Notes under the pieces: model-generated
The model's database searches: none
Told to the model about the DNA's origin: nothing
The model's input: the letters and a program-made list of their open reading frames with translations, nothing else
Shown: positions 1-6,937 of the stretch, piece after piece
Layout: every line of letters starts with the position of its first letter
Numbering within the stretch: position 1 is the stretch's first letter
Source: CAYYMH01 sp964472785
GTDB taxonomy: Bacteria > Zhuqueibacterota > Zhuqueibacteria > Thermofontimicrobiales > Thermofontimicrobiaceae
Direction: 5' to 3'
NCBI GenBank assembly: GCA_964472785.1
Contig: CAYYMH010000081.1
Coordinates: 1-15,087, forward strand
Length of the DNA: 15,087 nucleotides
Position numbers and translations under genes: made by a program

Positions 1-2
1 AT

Positions 3-134
3 TATGGGAAAGATTACCATTTTTCAATCGAAAAAGCACGGCGGATTTTGGGTTTTCAACCCAGAGTTGAACTTCGTGAGGCGATCAAAAAAACAGTGCA
101 ATGGTACCGGGATTATTCAGGCAAAAAGAAATAA
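3..134 (+). CDS. NAD-dependent epimerase/dehydratase family protein, C-terminal fragment (5' end outside window)
   Basis: The frame starting at base 3 is open from the window edge to a TAA at 132-134 and encodes the last 43 residues of a protein. It contains FSIEKARRILGFQP, then LREAIKKTVQWYRDY and a lysine-rich tail. The pattern 'S.eKarreLGf.P...lreai..tv.Wyr.' is the usual C-terminus of extended short-chain dehydrogenases of the NAD-dependent epimerase / 3-beta-hydroxysteroid dehydrogenase / dihydroflavonol reductase type, where it follows the substrate domain. The nucleotide-binding GxxGxxG and the YxxxK catalytic motif would lie upstream, outside the window, so the substrate cannot be named. 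The gene converges on the PhzF gene with only 17 bp between the two stops. Another open frame on the same strand (ATG at base 4) overlaps this end and then runs antisense into phzF; it is a shadow. Confidence 0.75.
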   Translation, partial: YGKDYHFSIEKARRILGFQPRVELREAIKKTVQWYRDYSGKKK

Positions 135-151
135 TGATCATCAAAACTTTA

Positions 152-931
152 TCAAATATAAATTGCCCCCTCCAAATATCGGACAGCTTTGCCGCCAATT
201 TTTACACGGTTCCCTGCATTTTCACAAAACAGTTCACCGCCACGTTTTGATACCTGAAAAGCATGTAATTCATTCTTTTCCAATCTTTCGGACCAATAAG
301 GAACCAGCGTACAATGTGCAGAGCCAGTCACAGGATCCTCGGGTACGCCCACTTTCGGTGCAAAAAAGCGCGACACGAAATCCGCTTCTTTTGACGGTGC
401 CGTAGCGATGACGCCGAGTCCTTCCAATTTTTTCAATAAATGCATGTCTGGCTGAAGCGATTTGACAACGTCCTCCGATTGATAAACTGCCAAATAGTCC
501 CTGGAATAAAACACCGCTTCCGGCTGAATTTCAAGTCCGCGAATTAAGTCTTTCGGCGGCTCAATCTTCAACGCAGGACGGCTCGGGAAATCCATCCACA
601 GTAGTTCATTGTCCTGAATTACGGCCAACTTCCCACTCTTTGTCTCAAAGGAAACCGAATTACTCGAAGGATCAAGATGATTTAAAATCACAAAAGCGGA
701 CGCCAAAGTAGCATGTCCGCACAGATCAACTTCGACTTCCGGGGTGAACCAACGTAACTGATAATGGTCAGTTTTCTTAACGAGAAACGCTGTTTCCGAG
801 AGATTATTCTCTGCCGCGATCAAACGCAATGTTTCGTCATCCAACCACTTATCCAGTGGGCAAACGGCTGCCGGGTTGCCGGAAAAAACCTGGCTTGTGA
901 ACGCATCAATTTGATAAAGCGGGATTTTCAT
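152..931 (-). CDS. PhzF family protein (phenazine biosynthesis-like isomerase/epimerase fold)
   Basis: This 259-residue protein has the length and motifs of the PhzF/YddE family, which shares the two-domain diaminopimelate epimerase fold. The N-terminus (MKIPLYQIDAFTSQVFSGNP) is the family signature. NNLSETAF around residues 42-49 carries the conserved glutamate (E46), the catalytic acid/base in PhzF. DLCGHAT at 69-75 is the conserved Gly-His segment of the first half, and PEDPVTGSAH at 197-206 is the matching motif of the second half. Most family members outside phenazine producers have unknown substrates, and no phenazine genes are nearby, so a role in phenazine synthesis should not be assumed. 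The ATG at 931 is preceded on the minus strand by AAAGGAC, a good ribosome binding site about 6 bases away. The gene stands apart from the minus-strand cluster upstream, across about 440 bp of spacer. Confidence 0.93.
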   Translation of the reverse strand: MKIPLYQIDAFTSQVFSGNPAAVCPLDKWLDDETLRLIAAENNLSETAFLVKKTDHYQLRWFTPEVEVDLCGHATLASAFVILNHLDPSSNSVSFETKSGKLAVIQDNELLWMDFPSRPALKIEPPKDLIRGLEIQPEAVFYSRDYLAVYQSEDVVKSLQPDMHLLKKLEGLGVIATAPSKEADFVSRFFAPKVGVPEDPVTGSAHCTLVPYWSERLEKNELHAFQVSKRGGELFCENAGNRVKIGGKAVRYLEGAIYI

Positions 932-962
932 TGTCCGTCCTTTTAGTTAAAGTACTTATAAA

Positions 963-1034
963 CCACAGAGGCGCAGAGAACGCAGAGAAAAAAATATTAT
1001 AACTCCAAAAAAATTTCGTATTCTACGTGAACTC
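963..1034. repeat. Interspersed repeat, copy A ('CACAGAGGCGCAGAGAACGC' type)
   Basis: This stretch reads CCACAGAGGCGCAGAGAACG and continues CAGAG, an A-run, ATATTAT and later TTCGTATTCTACGTGAACTC. It is clearly related to 1262-1325 (copy B), which has the same order of blocks: CGCAGAG, A-run, AATATTA, then TTCGTGTTCTACGCGAACTC. Short sequences of the 'cacagaggcgcagagaacgcagag' kind are common intergenic repeats in environmental bacterial genomes. That is a statement from memory and was not checked here. No coding role is seen. Confidence 0.5.
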
Positions 1035-1137
1035 AGTACGATATTTCACAATTACAATGACATATATTTTTTTTAAACAACCGTGTTTTAAGACCTTATT
1101 TTAGTTCTTTACACCTTAATGGTAAATGTTTTCCTTG

Positions 1138-1197
1138 CCCCCCTTCAAAGGGGAGATTTTTTAAGAGTCCCCCTTTGAAAAGGGATTTAGGGGGATG
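1138..1197. repeat. C/G-run interspersed repeat with small hairpins
   Basis: The stretch contains CCCCTTCAAAGGGG (1140-1153; 6-bp arms, 2-base loop) followed by AGATTTTTT. A second related block follows, CCCCCTTTGAAAAGGG then ATTTAGGGGGATG. The hairpin plus T-run could act as a weak + strand terminator, but no + strand gene ends nearby. I read it as one of the widespread 'CCCCCTTT...AAAGGGGGATTTAGGGGG' intergenic repeats. The spacer 932-1372 holds this and the two related copies at 963 and 1262, and nothing coding that I can support. Confidence 0.45.
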
Positions 1198-1261
1198 TTA
1201 ATAATTGAAAGCTGAACAGAAAACCCAATCATTAAAGTTAATGTGTTTCTACGCTTTTTCT

Positions 1262-1325
1262 CCCACAAATGCGCAGAGAAAAAAATATTACAGATTCAAA
1301 AGAACTTCGTGTTCTACGCGAACTC
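1262..1325. repeat. Interspersed repeat, copy B
   Basis: This is a diverged direct copy of 963-1034. GCGCAGAGAAAAAAATATTA is followed by a variable stretch and TTCGTGTTCTACGCGAACTC. It lacks the second AACGCAGAG unit of copy A. It lies just downstream of the AlaX-like gene's stop. Confidence 0.5.
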
Positions 1326-1372
1326 TCGGTGCTTCTAATTTGGTCACCCAAATGCAAAGGAGTCATTCTAAT

Positions 1373-2092
1373 TTATTGTTCATCCAACTCAATGTGGATT
1401 CTTTTATTGATTTTACCCTTGCTTTTGTAATCCACAATCCGCACGTGACCAATCTCTTTGGTATTGGCAACGTGAGTGCCGCCATCTGCCTGTAAATCGA
1501 GTCCCACAATTTCCACAGTTCGAACTTCAGTGATGTGTTCGGGCAACAAATTAATCTTTGTGCGAATCAGATCCGGAATCTGAAACGCCTCTTCCCGGGG
1601 TAGAATTTTGATGTTCACCGAACGGCCTTTTTCAATTTCTGCATTCACTTTGTTTTCGATTTCAGTCACCAGTTCCCGTTTCAGCGTTTCAAATTCAAAG
1701 TCCATTCGTCCCTTCAACGGTTCCATATTCCCGCCAGTCACCTGTGCGCCATAATCCCGCCAGACAACACCACACAGCACGTGCAATGCGGAATGGGTGC
1801 GCATCAATTTATAGCGCCGGTCCCAATCAATATTTCCGGTGATGTGCGTGTCCACTGCCGGCAAACTTCCATCGATCCAATGCAGGATTTTTCCGTTCAC
1901 GTTTTTCACCTTAGTTACGTCAGCAGTTACGCTGCCGACCATTACTGTTCCCACATCATTAGGCTGCCCTCCTCCGCCCGGGAAAAAGGCAGTGCGATCA
2001 AGAACAATCGCATTCTGTTCCTAATCCACCTCCGTGACTGTCGCATCAAATTTTCTCAAATAACCATCTGTTTGAAACAATAATTCTGTCAT
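1373..2092 (-). pseudogene. Alanyl-tRNA editing protein (AlaX-like) with in-frame TAG at codon 24
   Basis: Read from ATG at 2092, preceded by a GGAGG ribosome binding site 5 bases away, the frame gives MTELLFQTDGYLRKFDATVT-EVD and then a TAG (2023-2021). It then continues without any shift into EQNAIVLDRTAFFPGGGGQP and on to a TAA at 1373. The part after the stop has the hallmarks of free-standing AlaX or the AlaRS editing domain, which hydrolyses mischarged Ser/Gly-tRNA(Ala). These are the PGGGGQP loop, HSALH (HxxxH; residues 100 and 104) and DGGTHVANTKEIG near 203-215. The metal-site Cys of the classical CGGTH is Asp here. Apart from one nonsense codon the gene looks well conserved, so this could be a recent mutation, a sequencing error, or readthrough. 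A GTG at 1954 could restart translation, but the product would lack the first 46 positions, including the GGGQP loop. It lies 33 bp behind the S9 peptidase and is probably co-transcribed with it. Confidence 0.85.
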
Positions 2093-2097
2093 GATAT

Positions 2098-2102
2098 CCT
2101 CC
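2098..2102 (-). promoter_or_regulatory. Shine-Dalgarno site of the AlaX-like gene
   Basis: On the minus strand GGAGG lies 5 bases before the ATG at 2092. It fixes the original start of the AlaX-like gene upstream of its in-frame TAG, and shows that the short 23-codon opening is a real gene start and not chance. Confidence 0.7.
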
Positions 2103-2125
2103 AATCGATTATGACAAAGTCAAGA

Positions 2126-4900
2126 CTATTTTCCTTCATAAGGTATGCCTGTTTTTATCCATTTTTCAGCGGGAACACCTTTACAATAATGATCCAGATA
2201 CGCTTTCATTCGGATGGTGTAATCCAATTTGTTGGCATATTTTTTAGGATGATGCGGTTCTCCTCGATATTGCAAAAATACGCAGTCTTTTTTGAGCCGC
2301 CGCATCGCCAGATAAAGCTCGATGCCCTGATACCATGGCACAGCGCCATCTTCATCTCCGAACATAATCAGCAAAGGTGTATGAATCCGATCCGCGAAAA
2401 ATACCGGAGAATTTTCGATATACCGTTCGGGATATTCCCAGAGACTGCCGCCGATTCTGCTCTGGGTCATTTCGTACTGAAACTGCCGGGCTAAACCCGA
2501 GCTCCAGCGAATGCCGCTGTACGCACTGGTCATATTGGACACTGGCGCTCCTGCAATAGCACAGGAAAATAAATCCGTCTGCGTAATCATAAACGCCGTC
2601 TGATACCCGCTCCATGAATGGCCATGGAGTGCGATCGCGTTCGGATCAGCGATGCCCATTTCGATAAGTTTTTGTACTCCCGGAACAATACATTTTGTGG
2701 CAGAAAACCCGGGTCTGCCGATCTCGAAACGAACATCCGGCAAGAAAATTGCGTAACCGTTGCTGGCGTAGTACGGAAAACAGGGGCGATGATTAACCAC
2801 CACCTGATTGAAATCATGCAGCCGTTGTGAAAACAGCCGGTAGAAATAAACCAATACGGGGTACTTTTTCCCTTTTTGATAGTTACCCGGCTTGATCAAA
2901 ACACCCTGCAGCGGAATACCATCGACGCTATTCCATTCGACAAGCTCTGCGCTACCCCACGCGAAATCTTTTATTTGAGGATTAACATTTGTAAGTTTTT
3001 TCTTTGCATTAAAATTCAAATCACTGATCCAAATATCCGGAAATTCGGTGTAGCTTTCCCGCGTAAAAATCATTTTATCGGCGAGTTCGGCTTTTTGGAG
3101 GAAGCGAAATTTTTTCTCCTCTTCAAGTAATTTTTTGACGCCCGGTTTATTCGGATAGCATTCATAAAACCCGTCATTCTTTTCCAATTGATGATAGGAG
3201 GAAAGCAGCAAACGTTCGTTCTTCTTAAAATATTCCTTGTCTCTGTCCGTTTTGATGATCCGGTAAGTCATGTTGCTTTTTCGTCCGACCTCCGTAATAT
3301 TGACCGGCTCGCCACCACTGGTCGGAAAAAGCCAGATATCATATTTGTCGTAAATAAAAACGGCGTCATCATTTTTGATCCATCCTCCGATGCCGTATCC
3401 TCGTGCCGGATAGGGGTAGTCATGGTCTTCGTTAGCAAACGGAACATCCAGATTTTTGGTGAGCTGGATCGTTTGTTTTTTTTCCAGATCATAAATAAAC
3501 CACTGCCCTTGATCATAATAAACGATGATTTTACCCTTTGGTGACAATCGAGGACGACTGCGCATGTGAGTGAGTATTTTTTCTCGGTCACCAGTTTTTA
3601 AATCGACAGTGAACACATCATAGAAAGTGCCATCCCATGTTTTTTCTTTTAAATAGGGCACATCTGATAACCCCAGCGCAACATTGGGATTTTCGTTGGT
3701 ATTGACATCCGGTATTTTTTCGTCAGCTAATTGGACAAATTTATCCGAATCAACGAAGTAAACCGATTTGTAAGTTCTGTCTTTCAGTCTGGACCACTGT
3801 TTTTTCTGGTGCGGGATGATCAGCGGATCATCCCAGTGCCAGACATCGACCTCTTTCTTTTCCAAAATATCTTGTATGTCAAAAATATCGACTTCTTCCT
3901 TTTCATCTTCCTCTTTTTCATCGTCCTTCAAGTCAAACATACTTTTTGGTTTCAAGCCAAAAAAGAGCCGGTCGCCGTCCCTGGTCCATGATAAATTATT
4001 CTTTTCGGGAATTGACCAACCATCCGGCGTTTTATCCGGTGGTAAGATATTTTTCAAATCTCTGGATTCGCTGTCCCAAAGCCACATGCTGCAAGGAACT
4101 TCTTCTTTTTTTTCGGCTTTGACATTTGACAAAAACGCCAATTTGCCGCTCTGATTGCACCAGGTGAGTTGATGGTATTGCTCGTCCTCGTTTTGCAAAA
4201 TGGTGTGCTCGATCTGCGGATCATTTTTTAGCTCGCGATAAAAGAGTCCGTTCCTGTCGCCGGATGTGTCAGCAACCGAATACGCGAAAAACTGTGATGT
4301 ACTGTCAAAGGCAAAAGAAACGACATCGGGCAATTCAATTTCTGCCTCTGCTTCTAATTCACGAAGGATCAATTGAGTACCAGCCAACTTCTCGTTTTTA
4401 GATTTGTTATTTTTCTCATTTTTGCTGGTATCCGCTTCCGCGTAAAGCTGATAAGCCAGCCATTCCGAATCTTCCGACAGTGCATGGCTTTTCACATTAT
4501 CGAATTCCGTAATCTCCCCTGTGTTTGTGTTCAAAAGAGCTAATCCGTTTTTCAATTTTGATTTGTCTTTAGCTTTGTTCGTTTCAGCAAAGGGTGGCTT
4601 CACGACTGCAACTACCCACCTGGCATTTTTTGAAAAGACCGGATTGTCGCCTCTCGAAATGAGAAATTCCTGTTTGCTATCAACTGCCCGAACAACAACT
4701 TCTCCGTCTCCGCGATCAGGTTCGGTATTATAAGTGATCCATTCTCCATTTTCAGATATGGAAGCGTGATGAAGGTGTTTGAATTCCATCATATCCGTCA
4801 GTGTCAACGCTTTATTAGTTTGTGACAACAGTGGTGTTGAAAAGAAAAAAGTGATAACGAGTAAGCTGATCAACAAACGACGATTCTCTCTGTTAAACAT
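2126..4900 (-). CDS. S9 family peptidase (prolyl oligopeptidase type), exported
   Basis: This is a 924-residue protein. Residues 1-26 form a signal peptide: basic MFNRENRR, the hydrophobic stretch LLISLLVITFFFS, then TPLLSQ. A periplasmic or surface location is therefore expected. A long N-terminal beta-propeller-like region follows, roughly residues 30-640, with many hydrophilic strands and very acidic or lysine-rich insertions near residues 150-170 and 320-345. The C-terminal alpha/beta hydrolase domain is roughly 650-915. It contains the nucleophile motif ALHGHSWSGYQTAF (Ser762), MFGDEDGAVPWYQ with the likely catalytic Asp, and YRGEPHHPKK with the likely catalytic His. The usual motif in this branch is GHSWGGYQ, so one glycine is replaced by Ser (residue 764). 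The family cleaves peptides, often after proline or with dipeptidyl-peptidase activity; the substrate is unknown. The start overlaps the end of the upstream URO-D-like gene by 8 bp (ATGTTTAA) and has AGGAG 7 bases upstream, so the two are probably translationally linked. Confidence 0.93.
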   Translation of the reverse strand: MFNRENRRLLISLLVITFFFSTPLLSQTNKALTLTDMMEFKHLHHASISENGEWITYNTEPDRGDGEVVVRAVDSKQEFLISRGDNPVFSKNARWVVAVVKPPFAETNKAKDKSKLKNGLALLNTNTGEITEFDNVKSHALSEDSEWLAYQLYAEADTSKNEKNNKSKNEKLAGTQLILRELEAEAEIELPDVVSFAFDSTSQFFAYSVADTSGDRNGLFYRELKNDPQIEHTILQNEDEQYHQLTWCNQSGKLAFLSNVKAEKKEEVPCSMWLWDSESRDLKNILPPDKTPDGWSIPEKNNLSWTRDGDRLFFGLKPKSMFDLKDDEKEEDEKEEVDIFDIQDILEKKEVDVWHWDDPLIIPHQKKQWSRLKDRTYKSVYFVDSDKFVQLADEKIPDVNTNENPNVALGLSDVPYLKEKTWDGTFYDVFTVDLKTGDREKILTHMRSRPRLSPKGKIIVYYDQGQWFIYDLEKKQTIQLTKNLDVPFANEDHDYPYPARGYGIGGWIKNDDAVFIYDKYDIWLFPTSGGEPVNITEVGRKSNMTYRIIKTDRDKEYFKKNERLLLSSYHQLEKNDGFYECYPNKPGVKKLLEEEKKFRFLQKAELADKMIFTRESYTEFPDIWISDLNFNAKKKLTNVNPQIKDFAWGSAELVEWNSVDGIPLQGVLIKPGNYQKGKKYPVLVYFYRLFSQRLHDFNQVVVNHRPCFPYYASNGYAIFLPDVRFEIGRPGFSATKCIVPGVQKLIEMGIADPNAIALHGHSWSGYQTAFMITQTDLFSCAIAGAPVSNMTSAYSGIRWSSGLARQFQYEMTQSRIGGSLWEYPERYIENSPVFFADRIHTPLLIMFGDEDGAVPWYQGIELYLAMRRLKKDCVFLQYRGEPHHPKKYANKLDYTIRMKAYLDHYCKGVPAEKWIKTGIPYEGK

Positions 4901-6077
4901 TAATTTTCTCCTGTTTTATTTTATTTTTGGGTTTGTACGATTTGTCTAATTTATTAAATTCTCCGTTCAGTAAAGCCTGTTTACATTCCATGTAATAACG
5001 AAAATTATCCCACGACACATCCGGCGGGATCAGATGATCCACAGTCGGAATAAAACCGCCTTCTTCAATCAACGGTATCATTTCCCGAAGATGTGCCCGA
5101 ATTTTTCCATGACTTTGAGTTAACACACGTTTGTCAACGCCGCCCCAGAGGCGAAGGGATTTGCCGAATTTCTTTCTGATTTCCAGCGGATGAAAATCAG
5201 CGGCGCGTTCGATAGGCCATAAGGTATCCACTCCGGCATCCAGCAATAAAGGTATCAGCACCGTCGGATTCCCGTCAGTGTCCACTGCAAAATATCGCAC
5301 GCCATGGTTCTTGAAAAATTCGACCATGCGTTTCAGATGCGGGAAAATAAATGTTTTGAACATCTCCGGACTTAATAGCGGTCCGGTTTTCATCGACATG
5401 TCTTCATTGAGCGTGAAATATTCCACATCAATTTTTTCCAGAACGGGCCTGCTGGTTTCGATGATAAAGTCAGCGAAGAATTCCATCATTTCGTGCATCA
5501 ACTTCGGCTGATCGTACCAGGCAACGGACAGATTTTCGGTGCCCATAAATTCCCGGGCGCGCCAGTAAAATCCATTGGCAGCACAATTTTCACCAAGCAC
5601 CAGCGGATAATCCCGTTGCTTCCATTGCTCAATCTTTTGATCAATATCAGTGGGGTAACGTTGCGGTATGGCAGCAATCAGTCTATTTTTAATTTTTTGA
5701 AAATCAGTTGCATCTTCCACCGGAAACTTCAGCAGTTGATCCATACTCAACCGGAAATTATCCATTTCCCCACTTTTCAGACATTTCGCCACAATTCCCC
5801 GTTTGTTTTGAACGATGCGATAATCTTTTGTTTCCTCTAAAATTTTTTCCTGAAAAGGGGGGATAAATCCATAATCGATAGGAATAAATTCCCGCCGATC
5901 GATTGATAACACAGCTTCACCGTAGAACCAATTCCATTCGAATTCTTTCACAGCATCCGGCGCTTCACGTTGCCAGCGCGCACGTGTTTGAGGCCAAACA
6001 CCGAGTTCGTGGTTGGGTCGTCGTAGCTCGGAATGGTATTCCGTGCAGTTTAGGAATATTTCGTAATCAGATCTCAC
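4893..6077 (-). CDS. Uroporphyrinogen decarboxylase (URO-D) superfamily protein
   Basis: This 394-residue protein resembles the large URO-D-like group found next to methyltransferases and catabolic genes, not HemE itself. Recognisable segments are NHELGVWPQTRARW near residues 23-36, GLxNxSVAWYDQP-like ENLSVAWYDQPKLMHEMM near 180-197, GVRYFAVDTDGNPTVLIPLL near 242-261, SLRLWGGVDKRVL near 300, and VDHLIPPDVSWDNFRYYM near 345-362. These mark the TIM-barrel ends. The His-x-Cys...Cys zinc ligands of cobalamin-dependent methyltransferases of this superfamily (MtaA/MtbA/CmuA) are not visible, so methyltransfer is unproven and no reaction is assigned. The start is GTG (6077) with a weak purine stretch (GAAAAG) upstream; an in-frame TGA four codons upstream rules out a longer protein. 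The C-terminal tail is lysine rich and overlaps the S9 peptidase start. Confidence 0.8.
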   Translation of the reverse strand: MRSDYEIFLNCTEYHSELRRPNHELGVWPQTRARWQREAPDAVKEFEWNWFYGEAVLSIDRREFIPIDYGFIPPFQEKILEETKDYRIVQNKRGIVAKCLKSGEMDNFRLSMDQLLKFPVEDATDFQKIKNRLIAAIPQRYPTDIDQKIEQWKQRDYPLVLGENCAANGFYWRAREFMGTENLSVAWYDQPKLMHEMMEFFADFIIETSRPVLEKIDVEYFTLNEDMSMKTGPLLSPEMFKTFIFPHLKRMVEFFKNHGVRYFAVDTDGNPTVLIPLLLDAGVDTLWPIERAADFHPLEIRKKFGKSLRLWGGVDKRVLTQSHGKIRAHLREMIPLIEEGGFIPTVDHLIPPDVSWDNFRYYMECKQALLNGEFNKLDKSYKPKNKIKQEKINV

Positions 6078-6104
6078 AGATACTTTTCAAATAAAGATTA
6101 TATT

Positions 6105-6482
6105 TTATTGTACTCTTCTACAATATCTCGATCGAGCTATTTCGGTTAAAAACATTATAAAAGTAATTGTGAATAAAATTCCGTAGAAAAAACCCCACTT
6201 AAAACAAAATAAACATTCTATGCCTTGCTTTTTAGCAGGAAGAAATGCATAATCAATCCATGTGAAGTTTATTTCCGATAGTAAAGCTAATTGCCTTGAA
6301 TAGTAAATTCCATCTGTGATTGTTAAGAAAAAAAAACAGATAGCTGAACCTATTCTGATAATACTTAAAGTTAGGTTTGGAATTAAAAATGTTATTAACC
6401 ATATAGCAAATGAAGATATGTATAAGATGAGAGGAGTATCTATGCTGAGAATTTTTTTAATTATTATTAATAGGTATTCCAT
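6105..6482 (-). CDS. Small hypothetical membrane protein
   Basis: This is a 125-residue ORF that I do not recognise. It is strongly hydrophobic, with likely membrane segments around residues 17-37, 40-57 and 93-115. Between them is a short polar stretch containing a Lys-Lys and two cysteines (IECLFCFKW). The DNA is much more AT-rich than the neighbouring URO-D gene, and no clear ribosome binding site precedes the ATG. It ends 27 bp before the URO-D start on the same strand, so it could be the first gene of that transcript. It could also be a spurious frame in AT-rich DNA, since hydrophobic codons are favoured there. Confidence 0.45.
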   Translation of the reverse strand: MEYLLIIIKKILSIDTPLILYISSFAIWLITFLIPNLTLSIIRIGSAICFFFLTITDGIYYSRQLALLSEINFTWIDYAFLPAKKQGIECLFCFKWGFFYGILFTITFIMFLTEIARSRYCRRVQ

Positions 6483-6579
6483 ATAATCGAGTGGCAGATT
6501 TTTTGTTTAGTCATAAATAACAAGTAATAATCAAAAATATAGTGGATTTCTGAGGGAATGTCAATAAAAAAATGTAAAT

Positions 6580-6723
6580 GTGATAAATATTTATATTTTC
6601 AGGTACTCCGGCACCGAAGTGCTACAGAAGGTTAGGGATGATGTTTATAACAACCGGAGTTTCTTATTTCGGGGGAGTGAGAGATTGTCGTCGTGGGCGG
6701 TGGAGTTAAGGAGAGAAAAATAG
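6580..6723 (+). other. GC-richer island in an AT-rich spacer, with a 47-codon open frame; possible interspersed repeat
   Basis: The 455-bp spacer between the membrane ORF and hsdR (6483-6937) is AT-rich except for about 6600-6720. A frame from GTG 6580 runs to TAG 6721-6723 and gives IFRYSGTEVLQKVRDD then VYNNRSFLFRGSERLSSW and AVELRREK. The segment has an inverted pair, ACTCCGG (6604-6610) and CCGGAGT (6654-6660), with GCACCGAAGTGC inside it (6611-6622). No ribosome binding site is evident. It looks more like a remnant of a dispersed repeat than a gene. The rest of the spacer is AT-rich and probably holds the hsdR promoter, but I cannot place its boxes with confidence. Confidence 0.3.
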
Positions 6724-6925
6724 CAATGTAACTTTATTTAAGCATCAGACTACAAGAGTGCTACAGTTTAAAAGAAAATGTTATTTATGACAATTTCCGC
6801 TTGATTTTATCGTAAATTATTTGTAAAGTAATCAATAAATAAGAAAGAAATCTACGTTAAATTTTTATAGTCGTAATTTTATTTTATTCGATACAATACC
6901 TTGCCCAAATATTTTATATCCAAAA

Positions 6926-6931
6926 AAGGAA
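6926..6931 (+). promoter_or_regulatory. Ribosome binding site of hsdR
   Basis: AAGGAA lies 6 bases before the ATG at 6938 and supports that start. Another ATG at 6931 overlaps it but is in a different frame. Confidence 0.6.
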
Positions 6932-6937
6932 TGACAG

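Noticed and set aside
4..405. 133-residue + strand ORF at the left edge
   Set aside because: It is out of frame with the epimerase tail (frame 3) and then runs antisense to phzF; no domain is recognisable.
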